NCBI RefSeq assembly: GCF_947499295.1
Contig: NZ_CANMNP010000008.1
Coordinates: forward strand, 124,001-188,000
Source of the DNA: an uncultured Roseibium sp.
Lineage (GTDB): Bacteria > Pseudomonadota > Alphaproteobacteria > Rhizobiales > Stappiaceae
Reading direction: 5' to 3'
Length of the DNA stretch: 64,000 nucleotides
A model generated the notes under the pieces. That model saw only the letters and a list, made by a program, of their open reading frames with translations, made no database searches and was not told where the DNA came from. Positions 18,517 through 28,909 of the stretch are shown here, piece after piece. Position 1 is the first letter of the stretch. Each line of letters begins with the position of its first letter. A program made the translations under genes and the position numbers.

Positions 18517-18671
18517 ATGCCTGCGCTTGCTGAAGGGTGCCCTTTGCGGGCTGGGCCTGGTTGTGGTCTGAAGCGCCTATAAATCCGATTTCTAACAAGA
18601 GCTGTTCGGATCCTCTCCTCCCGAGGATGGTCGAGCGCTTTTGTTGCTTGGCGAGAATAAAGGAAAACGAC

Positions 18672-18881
18672 ATGGCTGACTTGTCTCTCCCGCGTCCGGG
18701 CTGCTGCAAATGGGCAGAAGGCGATGCTGGTAACTACATCTTCCCGTGCAACACCCGCGTTGAAGCAGGTGTTTCTTATTGCTCGGAACACAGCGCAATC
18801 GTCTACATCCCGCCGGAAGAGCGTCGCCGCAACCGTTCCGGTGGCGGTGGCATGAGCCTGTCATTCCGCCGCGCGGCATAA
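18672..18881 (+). CDS. Stand-alone GcrA C-terminal-like domain, 69 residues
   Basis: The protein contains a compact motif, CCKWAEGD, then F-x-C, G...YC...H, and a tail YIPPEERRR. This matches the C-terminal sigma-70-binding part of the cell-cycle regulator GcrA (C-[RK]-W...GD...C...YC..H...Y-x-P...RRR). The N-terminal helix-turn-helix of GcrA is absent; the reading frame before the ATG is open only by chance and lacks that motif. AAGGAAAA sits correctly upstream of the ATG, and a good terminator follows. A role in binding sigma factor without DNA binding is inference. Confidence 0.75.
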   Translation: MADLSLPRPGCCKWAEGDAGNYIFPCNTRVEAGVSYCSEHSAIVYIPPEERRRNRSGGGGMSLSFRRAA

Positions 18882-19278
18882 CTGAATTCAAGCTGCTTAG
18901 AAACAATAGCAGTTCTTTCGTGGGTCACCCACGTACCTTTAGACCCGGCCTCTGTGGCCGGGTTTTTTATTGTCTGCTTGCAACATACCTCTGAGCTATT
19001 CAAAACTGATCGGCAAAAAAGAGAACCAGCACAACCAAAGCTGCACATTGAACAGACCTGTTCTATTAAAGATTTAGATAGCATGTAAATTCTACTTATT
19101 TTCTGTATTTAATTATTCTCAACATCTCTTACTTCTGCAAAATTAACGCCAACACTAAAGTCTTCGGAGTCAGTTTTCTTAAAGTTGTAAACATTAATCT
19201 TTTATTCCGAATGCTCATGTACGTTAGAATGGTCTATATTCAATCCAGGCAGACCAATCGACAAAGGGCGAGTCCTGT
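18882..19278. other. 397-bp AT-rich intergenic region
   Basis: It contains a 15-bp palindrome CGTGGGTCACCCACG (18919-18933) and the terminator of the preceding gene. A markedly AT-rich stretch (about 19060-19230) follows, leading to the diguanylate cyclase. I see no gene in it. The base composition contrasts with the coding neighbours and probably marks the promoter region of the cyclase gene. Confidence 0.5.
18943..18968 (+). terminator. Intrinsic terminator of the GcrA-like small gene
   Basis: Stem ACCCGGCC / GGCCGGGT with loop TCTGT is followed by six T. It begins 61 bp after the stop. Confidence 0.9.
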
Positions 19279-22200
19279 ATGGAAGTCTCGCAACCGCCAA
19301 ATGAATCCGATCGGCTCAAGGCGCTTCATGCCTTGCAGATCCTGCATTCTGAAAGACTGCCGGAGTTCGATGCCGTTGTTGAAGCTATTGCTACCGTATT
19401 TGATTGCCCGATCTCGCTGATATCCATTGTTGGTGAAGATGAGCAGTGGTTCAAAGCCAAATGCGGTCTTGATGCCGACAGCACGTCACGAGATGTGTCC
19501 TTTTGTCAGCACGCAATCCATTCCAACGACTTATTCGTCATTCCAGATGCACGAAAAGATGAGCGCTTTCGCGACAATCCGCTGGTCGTGGGCGATCCCT
19601 CTATTCGTTTTTATGCCGGCTGCCCGATATCCATCGATGGTGAAAACAGACTGGGGACCTTGTGTGTCATCGATCGCGACCCAAGATCGCCGAGCGAGGA
19701 CCAGCTGACGCAGCTCAAACGGTTCGGAAAAATTGTCGAGGGTTTGATCAAGTCGCACAGGGCAGAACTTCAGGTGCAGGATGCACTCGATAGGGCCGAA
19801 GCGGAAAGTAGGCTCGCCACGCAGGAAAGTGAACTCCTTGAAGAAATTGCGACTGTATCCGGCGTAGGCGGTTGGGAACTGGACCTCGACACCAACCAAT
19901 TGATCTGGACAGACAAAACCCGGGAATTGCACGAAGTTGATGCCGACTTTGTTCCGAGCGTCGATACCGCACTTTCGTTTTATGCACCCGAAGGGCGTGA
20001 AATCATCAGTGCTGCCGTTGCCCGTGGCATTGAAGAAGGTATCGGGTGGGATGTCGAGCTGCCTTTCATAACCGCAAAGGGCAATGAACTCTGGGTTCGG
20101 GCCGCAGGACGACCCATTCTTGACAACGGCCGTGTTTGCAGATTGGTCGGCGCATTTCAGGACATCACCGAAAGGCTCGTGTCCGAAAAAGCGGTCCGGC
20201 GTTCTGAAGCCGTGCAGCGCACAACGCTGGAAACCCTTCGCGAGGGCATACTGGTTCTGAGCGCAAGCGGCCGGATCCAGTCATATAATCCTGCAGCAGC
20301 CAAGTTGCTCGGACTGGCAGATGAGGCTGCAGCAGGTCAGAAGATCCAGGACCTGATTGCAGGTATCCAGTTTCACACAGAAGACGGCAAGGTGGACCAT
20401 GATGTCCTGGCAAGGGCTGCAAAGCTGCCGCACGAGGTCAACAATCACATCGTCAAGATGAACCGTCCCGATGTATCTTCATCGGTCTGGCTTCGAATTG
20501 ATGCAAATGCCACTGCGGGCACCGGTGGTGCCGGACTGGATGTCGCCGTCGTTTCGCTCGCGGACATAACCGAGACGAAACTCCAGGCTGAAACGCTGCA
20601 GGTTGTCTTTGACAATATACACGGTGGGCTCGTCTACTATGATGAAGACCGTCGACTTGCAGCCAACAACGAATACTTTCAGCAGCTTCTGAAGTTGCCG
20701 AAGGAGTTTATTGACAGAAAAGCATCGCTTCAAGATGTGGCCGGTTTCCTGGCACGTCGAGGAGATTTCGGGCCAGGCGATCCTGACAAGCTCGTCAAAG
20801 AGCGCTTCTCCGTCTTTGACAATCCGGAACCGCATGTTTACGAGCGCGCCGGACCAGATGATACGACGCTTGAGATTCGGGGAAATCCCACGCCCAGCGG
20901 TGGCCTGGTAACAAGTATCTTCGACATCACGGAGCGCAAGCGGACAGAACAATCGCTCAAGATTTCGGAAGCCGTCAATCGTGCCACCTTGGCAGCTGTT
21001 TCCGAAGGCATCTTGTTGTTTGATTCAAACGGCATCATTCAGGTCTGCAATCCTGCGGCTGCCGGCATGGTCGGGTACCGGGCAGACGAGCTGGCCGGAA
21101 TGGCGGTCCAGGATCTGGACATCAATATTCAATGCAGCCTCAATGACCTGGACTGCGACCCGTTCGTTCTTGCAGTGGATGATCCTGATTTCGTCACGGA
21201 CTTGATTGCCAACGTGACGCCGCATGATAGCAAGACCAGCATCTGGCTGCGTGTGAACGCAAGGTCAATCGACCCTTCAGAAGAGTTCGGCCTGAAGGGC
21301 GTTGTCGTTTCGATGGCGGACATTACGGAGACGAAGGCGCAGGCTGACCAGCTTCAAACGATCTTCGACAATGTGCCCGGTGGTTTTGCCTATTTCGATG
21401 CGAGCTATCAACTGGCCTTCTACAATGACGAACTGATCGAAACACTGCAGGTACCTCGCGATCTCCTCGAACAGAAGCTGCACCTGCTCGACTACTTCAA
21501 GTTCAATGCTCAACGCGGTGACTATGGCCCCGGCGACCCGGAAGTTCTTGCTCTAGAAAGGTTCAAGGCGTATCCGCCAGATCAACCCCACGCATTTGAA
21601 CGGTCAACATCAGACGGTCGCTATCTCGACATCAGGAGCACGCCACTGCCAAGTGGCGGCTTCATCTACAATTTCTTCGATATTTCCGAGCGCCGACGCA
21701 TGGAAGAAAAGATCGCAGAAAGCGAGCGCCAGGCGCATCTTCGCAATGACGAGCTTGAAGCCATTCTTGCCAATATGCGCCAAGGCGTCAGCGTCTTCGA
21801 CAAAACGGGGCGTTTGTCCCTTTGGAACCAGCAATATCTTGAGATTTTCGGCAAGCCAGAGGGTGAAGTCCGCAAAGGTGCGAGCCTTGTCGAACTGATT
21901 GAAGCAGAAAAAGCGCGCGGTGAATTTGAAGGTGATGTCAAGGCTCATGTCATGGACCTGATGATCCAACTGTCTGCCGGCGACGTCGTCCGTTCAAAAT
22001 TCAAACACCCCAGTGGCAGGGTGGTCAGTGCAGTTCATGCTCCCATGCCGGGCGGTGGATGGATTGGCACCCATGAAGACGTCACTTCGCAAGAACTGGC
22101 TGCTGAAAAGATCGAATATGCAGCACATCACGATATGCTCACCGGTCTTGCCAACAGAACTTTGTTCAACAAGACGCTGGATGAAGCACTCGACCGCGCC

Positions 22201-22638
22201 ATCGTTTCAGAACACACAGGCGATCTGCTGTTGCTGGACCTGGACCGTTTCAAACCCGTCAACGACACCTTTGGCCACGATGTCGGAGATGAAATTCTCA
22301 AACAGGTCGCGGAACGAATGAAGGCGTGCGTGCGCTCAACCGATCTCATTGCTCGGCTCGGCGGCGACGAATTCGCTATTATTCTCAACTGCACCGGAGA
22401 ACATACAGCCGAAATTGCCGCGCGCATTGTCAGTAACATCGAGCGGCCGTTTTCGGCTCTGGGACATACCGTCTCCATTGGCGTTAGCGTCGGAATTTCA
22501 CCAATCTTCGGCGAAACCGAAGATGTGAGCCCGATCATCAAGCAGGCTGACATCGCTCTTTACGAGGTGAAGAAGAACGGCCGCAACGGTTTTCGGTTTT
22601 TCGATGGCAATCTGACCGGGGGCCCCACAGTCAACTGA
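19279..22638 (+). CDS. GAF/multi-PAS diguanylate cyclase
   Basis: The 1119-residue soluble protein is predicted to make cyclic di-GMP. Order: GAF (about 20-155), PAS (190-300), a PAS plus PAS-7 module (306-558), a second copy of that module (562-808), another PAS-7 (820-935) and GGDEF (945-1110). The active site GGDEF (1028-1032) is intact, and the inhibitory I-site RSTD (1019-1022) lies exactly five residues before it. No EAL domain and no membrane segment is seen. The tandem modules align through SEAV-x-R, NPAAA, DITETK and RGD[FY]GPGDP. The gene stands alone after an AT-rich region; its signal is unknown. Confidence 0.93.
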   Translation: MEVSQPPNESDRLKALHALQILHSERLPEFDAVVEAIATVFDCPISLISIVGEDEQWFKAKCGLDADSTSRDVSFCQHAIHSNDLFVIPDARKDERFRDNPLVVGDPSIRFYAGCPISIDGENRLGTLCVIDRDPRSPSEDQLTQLKRFGKIVEGLIKSHRAELQVQDALDRAEAESRLATQESELLEEIATVSGVGGWELDLDTNQLIWTDKTRELHEVDADFVPSVDTALSFYAPEGREIISAAVARGIEEGIGWDVELPFITAKGNELWVRAAGRPILDNGRVCRLVGAFQDITERLVSEKAVRRSEAVQRTTLETLREGILVLSASGRIQSYNPAAAKLLGLADEAAAGQKIQDLIAGIQFHTEDGKVDHDVLARAAKLPHEVNNHIVKMNRPDVSSSVWLRIDANATAGTGGAGLDVAVVSLADITETKLQAETLQVVFDNIHGGLVYYDEDRRLAANNEYFQQLLKLPKEFIDRKASLQDVAGFLARRGDFGPGDPDKLVKERFSVFDNPEPHVYERAGPDDTTLEIRGNPTPSGGLVTSIFDITERKRTEQSLKISEAVNRATLAAVSEGILLFDSNGIIQVCNPAAAGMVGYRADELAGMAVQDLDINIQCSLNDLDCDPFVLAVDDPDFVTDLIANVTPHDSKTSIWLRVNARSIDPSEEFGLKGVVVSMADITETKAQADQLQTIFDNVPGGFAYFDASYQLAFYNDELIETLQVPRDLLEQKLHLLDYFKFNAQRGDYGPGDPEVLALERFKAYPPDQPHAFERSTSDGRYLDIRSTPLPSGGFIYNFFDISERRRMEEKIAESERQAHLRNDELEAILANMRQGVSVFDKTGRLSLWNQQYLEIFGKPEGEVRKGASLVELIEAEKARGEFEGDVKAHVMDLMIQLSAGDVVRSKFKHPSGRVVSAVHAPMPGGGWIGTHEDVTSQELAAEKIEYAAHHDMLTGLANRTLFNKTLDEALDRAIVSEHTGDLLLLDLDRFKPVNDTFGHDVGDEILKQVAERMKACVRSTDLIARLGGDEFAIILNCTGEHTAEIAARIVSNIERPFSALGHTVSIGVSVGISPIFGETEDVSPIIKQADIALYEVKKNGRNGFRFFDGNLTGGPTVN

Positions 22639-22651
22639 CACCGTGTCCATG

Positions 22652-22680
22652 AAAAAACGCGGCCCGTTTCCGGACCGCGT
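22652..22680 (-). terminator. Terminator of the atp operon
   Basis: On the minus strand an ACGCGGTCC / GGGCCGCGT stem (one G-T pair) is followed by a run of T (22652-22657 read as A on the plus strand). It lies 31 bp past the atpC stop and between convergent genes. Confidence 0.85.
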
Positions 22681-22711
22681 CATCAATCAGATTGGCCGAT
22701 TGAAAGTGGTT

Positions 22712-23119
22712 TCAAGCCTTACTCAAGGCCTCAACCACATCTTTCAACTGTGCCAGAGTGTTTTCAGCACGCTGTTTCGTCGCATCGTCCTTGGCATCAG
22801 CCACGTCTTCTTCAGCGTTTTTGATCGCCTGATCAAGCTGTTCCCGGCTGATTTCGCCCACAGGCACGGCCTGTTCTGCCAAAACAGTCAGGCCACCCGC
22901 TGCAACATCAGCAAAACCGCCACGCACGAAATACTCGTCCCAACTGTCGCCTTCCCGGCGCACTTTCAGGATGCCGGGTGTGATCGTCGACATGAACAGG
23001 GCGTGGTCTTTCAGGACGCCAAACTCGCCTTCGGTGCCTGGAACAACAACTTCAGACACCTGTTCGGAGAGGAGCTGGCGCTCCGGCGAGACCAACTCAA
23101 ACTGGAAAAGTTCGGCCAT
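22712..23119 (-). CDS. atpC: ATP synthase F1 epsilon subunit
   Basis: The 135-residue subunit of the F1 rotor stalk has the N-terminal beta-sandwich ([31 protein letters not shown]) and a shorter helical C-terminus. It inhibits and couples rotation. It is the last gene of atpHAGDC, 92 bp after atpD, with a strong hairpin in the gap that may protect or separate the messages. Confidence 0.97.
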   Translation of the reverse strand: MAELFQFELVSPERQLLSEQVSEVVVPGTEGEFGVLKDHALFMSTITPGILKVRREGDSWDEYFVRGGFADVAAGGLTVLAEQAVPVGEISREQLDQAIKNAEEDVADAKDDATKQRAENTLAQLKDVVEALSKA

Positions 23120-23173
23120 TTGGCGTCTTCCTTGTCAGTCAAAACTCAGATGGGCAACCCATCAGACTAAGAA

Positions 23174-23197
23174 CCGGACACCTTGCACGGTGTCCGG
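23174..23197 (-). other. Intercistronic hairpin between atpD and atpC
   Basis: A perfect 9-bp stem CCGGACACC / GGTGTCCGG with a 6-nt loop lies in the atpD-atpC gap. On the minus strand only TTCTT follows, so full termination is unlikely. mRNA stabilisation or tuning of epsilon dosage is inference. Confidence 0.5.
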
Positions 23198-23211
23198 AGA
23201 TTTTAAGAGCC

Positions 23212-25546
<2,335 letters not shown>

Positions 25547-25579
25547 GGCCGCCCCTGCTCCTTATCCCGGCGTGTGGTC

Positions 25580-27109
25580 TTAAGCGAAGTTCTTGGCGAA
25601 CGCGTCGACGGCAGCTTTCAGCTTGCCGGTCAGTTCGTCGTCGAGAGCCTTCTTTTCCCAAATGGCGTCCAGCAGATCCTGGTGTTCACCACGCAGGAAC
25701 AACAGCAGGCCTTCTTCGAAATCCTTCACCCGGTCGACCGGATGCGTATCGAGATAGCCGTTCACGCCAGCGTAGATCACTGCAACCTGCTCTTCCGTTT
25801 TCAGCGGCGAGAACTGCGGCTGCTTCAGAAGTTCGGTCAGGCGCGCGCCACGGTTCAGCAGGCGCTGCGTGGTGGCATCGAGATCGGAGCCGAACTGCGC
25901 AAATGCTGCCATTTCGCGGTACTGAGCAAGTTCACCCTTAATCGGGCCGGCAACCTGCTTCATCGCCTTGATCTGCGCGGAAGAACCAACGCGGGAAACC
26001 GACAGACCGACGTTCACTGCCGGACGGATACCCTGATAGAAAAGGTCGGTTTCCAGGAAGATCTGACCGTCAGTGATCGAAATCACGTTGGTCGGAATAA
26101 ACGCGGAAACGTCGTTGCCCTGGGTCTCAATGACCGGAAGCGCTGTCAGGGAACCGCGGCCATGCTCTTCATTGAGCTTCGCCGAACGCTCCAGCAGACG
26201 GGAGTGCAGGTAGAAAACGTCACCCGGGAACGCTTCACGTCCGGGCGGGCGGCGCAGAAGCAAGGACATCTGACGATAGGCAACAGCCTGTTTGGTCAGA
26301 TCGTCGTAACCGATCACGGCGTGCATGGAGTTGTCACGGAAGTACTCGCCCATGGCGCAACCGGAGAACGGTGCAAGGAACTGCAGCGGGGCTGCATCGG
26401 AAGCTGTTGCGGCGACAACGATGGAATATTCCAGTGCGCCTGCATCTTCCAGAGTCTTAACGAACTGAGCGACAGTGGAGCGCTTCTGCCCGACCGCAAC
26501 GTAGATGCAGTATAGCTTGGCGTCTTCATCATCGGAAGCGTGCAACGGCTTCTGGTTCAGGAAAGTGTCGAGAATAATCGCTGTCTTGCCAGTCTGACGG
26601 TCGCCGATGACAAGTTCGCGCTGACCACGACCAACCGGGATCAAGGCGTCGATTGCCTTCAGGCCGGTCGACATCGGCTCGTGAACGGATTTACGCGGCA
26701 GAATGCCAGGCGCCTTAACGTCCACACGGCGACGTTCGGTCGCTTCGATCGGGCCCTTGCCGTCAAGCGGATTGCCGAGCGGGTCAACAACGCGGCCCAG
26801 CAGACCCTTGCCAACCGGCACCTCAACGATGGCGCCGGTCCGCTTGACGGTGTCGCCTTCTTTAATGTCACGGTCGGAACCGAACAGAACGACACCGACG
26901 TTGTCGGATTCCAGGTTAAGAGCCATGCCCTTAATTCCACCTGGGAATTCGACCATTTCACCAGCCTGAACTTTGTCCAGACCATAAACACGGGCGATAC
27001 CGTCACCGACGGAGAGCACCTGACCAACTTCAGAAACTTCGGCTTCCTGGCCAAAGCTCTTGATCTGGTCCTTGAGGATTGCGGAGATTTCCGCGGCCCG
27101 AATATCCAT
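25580..27109 (-). CDS. atpA: ATP synthase F1 alpha subunit
   Basis: The 509-residue non-catalytic nucleotide-binding subunit has P-loop [22 protein letters not shown] and [14 protein letters not shown]. The ATG at 27109 shares one base with the atpH stop (TGATG), so the two are translationally coupled. The full length matches the family. Confidence 0.99.
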   Translation of the reverse strand: MDIRAAEISAILKDQIKSFGQEAEVSEVGQVLSVGDGIARVYGLDKVQAGEMVEFPGGIKGMALNLESDNVGVVLFGSDRDIKEGDTVKRTGAIVEVPVGKGLLGRVVDPLGNPLDGKGPIEATERRRVDVKAPGILPRKSVHEPMSTGLKAIDALIPVGRGQRELVIGDRQTGKTAIILDTFLNQKPLHASDDEDAKLYCIYVAVGQKRSTVAQFVKTLEDAGALEYSIVVAATASDAAPLQFLAPFSGCAMGEYFRDNSMHAVIGYDDLTKQAVAYRQMSLLLRRPPGREAFPGDVFYLHSRLLERSAKLNEEHGRGSLTALPVIETQGNDVSAFIPTNVISITDGQIFLETDLFYQGIRPAVNVGLSVSRVGSSAQIKAMKQVAGPIKGELAQYREMAAFAQFGSDLDATTQRLLNRGARLTELLKQPQFSPLKTEEQVAVIYAGVNGYLDTHPVDRVKDFEEGLLLFLRGEHQDLLDAIWEKKALDDELTGKLKAAVDAFAKNFA

Positions 27110-27669
27110 CAGCCGACCTCTTTCATCGCGAACTTGAGTGAATTGAGCTTGGTACGCAGCGAAGTATCGATCATACGTGAGCCGACCTTGACCACGAGGC
27201 CACCGATCAGAGCAGGATCAACTTCCGCTACGACGTTTACAGATTTGCCCGTGGAAGAAGACAATGCTTCCTTCAGGGCGGCGACATGTTCGTCGGACAA
27301 TGGGGCTGCGGAGGTTACCTCAGCCGTTTCCTCGCCTCGCTTGTCTGCAAGCAGTGCGTGGTATGCCTTGATCATGCCGGGAAGAACGAAGAGGCGCCGG
27401 TTACGGGCGGCCAACTTCACAAAATTTGCAGCGAGGCCGGAAATGCCTGCTTTTTCGAGAAGTGCAGTGAGCGCTGCTAGCTGCTCCTCAGCACTAAATG
27501 CCGGGCTCTTCACTAGACGGTCGAGATCTTCACTTTCGGCAAGCATGCCTTCGAAAGCGGCGAGATCCCGTTCCACGTCAGACGTTACGCCTTCGCCCTC
27601 TGCAAGGTCGAGAAGGGCGGACGCGTAACGCTGTGCCACGCCGGATACGAGAGATACGTTGTCAGTCAC
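27109..27669 (-). CDS. atpH: ATP synthase F1 delta subunit
   Basis: The 186-residue stator subunit binds the top of F1. The GTG at 27669 gives [20 protein letters not shown], the usual alphaproteobacterial N-terminus and length; the frame is open 45 codons further upstream but that extension is unlike the family. The C-terminal [20 protein letters not shown] matches the delta/OSCP signature. It is the first gene of an F1-only operon; F0 genes are elsewhere, as is usual in Hyphomicrobiales. Confidence 0.95.
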   Translation of the reverse strand: MTDNVSLVSGVAQRYASALLDLAEGEGVTSDVERDLAAFEGMLAESEDLDRLVKSPAFSAEEQLAALTALLEKAGISGLAANFVKLAARNRRLFVLPGMIKAYHALLADKRGEETAEVTSAAPLSDEHVAALKEALSSSTGKSVNVVAEVDPALIGGLVVKVGSRMIDTSLRTKLNSLKFAMKEVG

Positions 27670-28007
27670 CAGGTCCGTGCTCTCTGACTTTTTCCAGACC
27701 CGCAAAACGGCCAGCGTTCGCAAGGTATTGAAAAAATGAATGATTTCGAGGTCAGAAGGTATGACGGTTAAACCGTTCCCCCAAAGCCGCGCCTCAATTA
27801 GCACAGGGTTTCCCAGTGTGCAACTTCGCCAAAAGACTGTTTTTGACGATTCATAGGGGTTTTTTGATAGGCAGGCCTAAAAAGCCATGAAGATCAATGT
27901 CTCCACGCCCGTCTAAACCTTTAGACGGTTTTCCTGCGGCTGCGATTTTTTTGGGACGCACGGCCCTAAAGCTTCCTGGCATCGTCGAGGATCCGCTCGC
28001 GGCAGCC
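27670..28007. other. 338-bp region upstream of atpH
   Basis: No gene is supported. It holds the candidate atp promoter (27795-27823) and a perfect 9-bp inverted repeat CCGTCTAAA / TTTAGACGG separated by two bases (27909-27928). The repeat lacks a T run on the minus strand, so a terminator for the DUF1428 gene is doubtful; it could be an operator. Confidence 0.5.
27795..27823 (-). promoter_or_regulatory. Candidate promoter of the atpHAGDC operon with internal dyad
   Basis: On the minus strand TTGCAC, a 17-bp spacer and TAATTG form a good sigma-70-like promoter about 125 bp before atpH. The spacer contains an almost symmetric dyad CACTGGG-AAA-CCCTGTG with one mismatch, which could be a regulator site. 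This is read by eye. Confidence 0.45.
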
Positions 28008-28367
28008 TTAATAGCTGACAAGAGGCTCAAAACCGCCGAAGATCATGCGCTTCATGCTCATGATTTCGTTGGCATTCGGCATGACCTCCTCCCATCGGGG
28101 ATCCGATTCCATCGTGGCCATACAGGCATCTGCCGTTTTTTGGTCCGGCCAGACAATCCAGGAAAACACTACAGTCTCATCGTCTTCCTTTTTAACAGCC
28201 ATCGGAAAAGACGTGACTTTTCCGTCCGGCACCGCCACGCCCCATGCCTCACAGCAATTCAAGGCGCCGTATTCCTTGAAGAGAACCCACGATTTCTCTG
28301 CGATTTCTTTGTAATCTGCTTTTCGCGCCGTCTTCACCGGTAACAAAAACCCCTGAACATAGGTCAT
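28008..28367 (-). CDS. DUF1428 (YbaA-like) family protein
   Basis: This 119-residue cytoplasmic protein has the family features MTYVQGFLLPV at the N-terminus, FKEYGAL, EAWGVAVPDGKVTSF, and WPDQK followed by MPFD-like MSMKRMIFGGFEPL at the end. The fold is a dimeric alpha/beta (ferredoxin-like) barrel; the function is unknown. A strong AGGAGGG lies upstream of the ATG. It is divergent from a MarR regulator across a 74-bp gap filled by a long palindrome, so it is very likely the target of that regulator. Confidence 0.9.
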   Translation of the reverse strand: MTYVQGFLLPVKTARKADYKEIAEKSWVLFKEYGALNCCEAWGVAVPDGKVTSFPMAVKKEDDETVVFSWIVWPDQKTADACMATMESDPRWEEVMPNANEIMSMKRMIFGGFEPLVSY

Positions 28368-28399
28368 TCACTTGCCCTCCTGGCTGGAAACAGACGCAA

Positions 28400-28445
28400 G
28401 CATCGCATATGATTATGTTGATATCAACGTAATCATATGCGATGC
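28400..28445. promoter_or_regulatory. 46-bp near-perfect palindrome, probable MarR operator
   Basis: Reading outwards from the centre GATATC at 28422/28423, bases pair for 23 positions on each side with a single mismatch (28416 against 28429). The half-site includes GCATATGATTA and GTTGAT. It lies between the divergent DUF1428 and marR genes and covers the marR start codon at 28442. MarR dimers bind palindromes of about 16-20 bp, so this could hold more than one dimer. Confidence 0.8.
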
Positions 28446-28888
28446 ACCCAGATCTGCCACTTTCTACAACACATGAAGTCCGCGACCGCTGTCTTTGCCT
28501 TCATCTTCAGCGCGCTGCGCGTCACGTTGGACGCCGGTTTGATGAGGCATTGCGGCCACTCCAGCTGACGAACGGGCAATTCTCCTTACTCATGGCGCTG
28601 AACCGGCCCGGCGCGCCAAAACTGGGAGAAATCGCCACTTTACTGGTCATGGACCGCACCACGTTGACTGCAAATCTGAAGCCTTTGGTGCGCCGTGACC
28701 TGTTGACGATAGAACCGGACCCCTCGGACCGGCGAAGCCGCAGGCTGCTGCTTAGCGACAAGGGTCGAAAGCTATTGATCGACGCCATGCCTGTCTGGCG
28801 CGCTGTTCATGACGCGATTGATGCCGAACTGGCATCGGTCGACAGCGCACCTATCCGGAAGCAACTGCTAGCTCTCAGTTTCGATTGA
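28442..28888 (+). CDS. MarR-family transcriptional regulator
   Basis: The 148-residue winged-helix regulator shows the family core: LTNGQFSLLMALNRPGAPKLGEIATLL (helix 2-4), MDRTTLTANLKPLVRRDLL (recognition helix) and the wing DPSDRRSRRLLLSDKG. The first ATG lies inside the long palindrome and has no Shine-Dalgarno, so translation may be leaderless or weak. No better start is seen downstream. It probably represses itself and the divergent DUF1428 gene. The ligand is unknown. Confidence 0.92.
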   Translation: MHPDLPLSTTHEVRDRCLCLHLQRAARHVGRRFDEALRPLQLTNGQFSLLMALNRPGAPKLGEIATLLVMDRTTLTANLKPLVRRDLLTIEPDPSDRRSRRLLLSDKGRKLLIDAMPVWRAVHDAIDAELASVDSAPIRKQLLALSFD

Positions 28889-28909
28889 GATGACCTCTTT
28901 GCCACCTCA

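Noticed and set aside
18919-18933. 15-bp palindrome as an operator
   Set aside because: It lies between a gene and its terminator, so it is more likely part of the transcript end.
26540-27628. 362-codon plus-strand frame
   Set aside because: Antisense to atpA/atpH; no family likeness.
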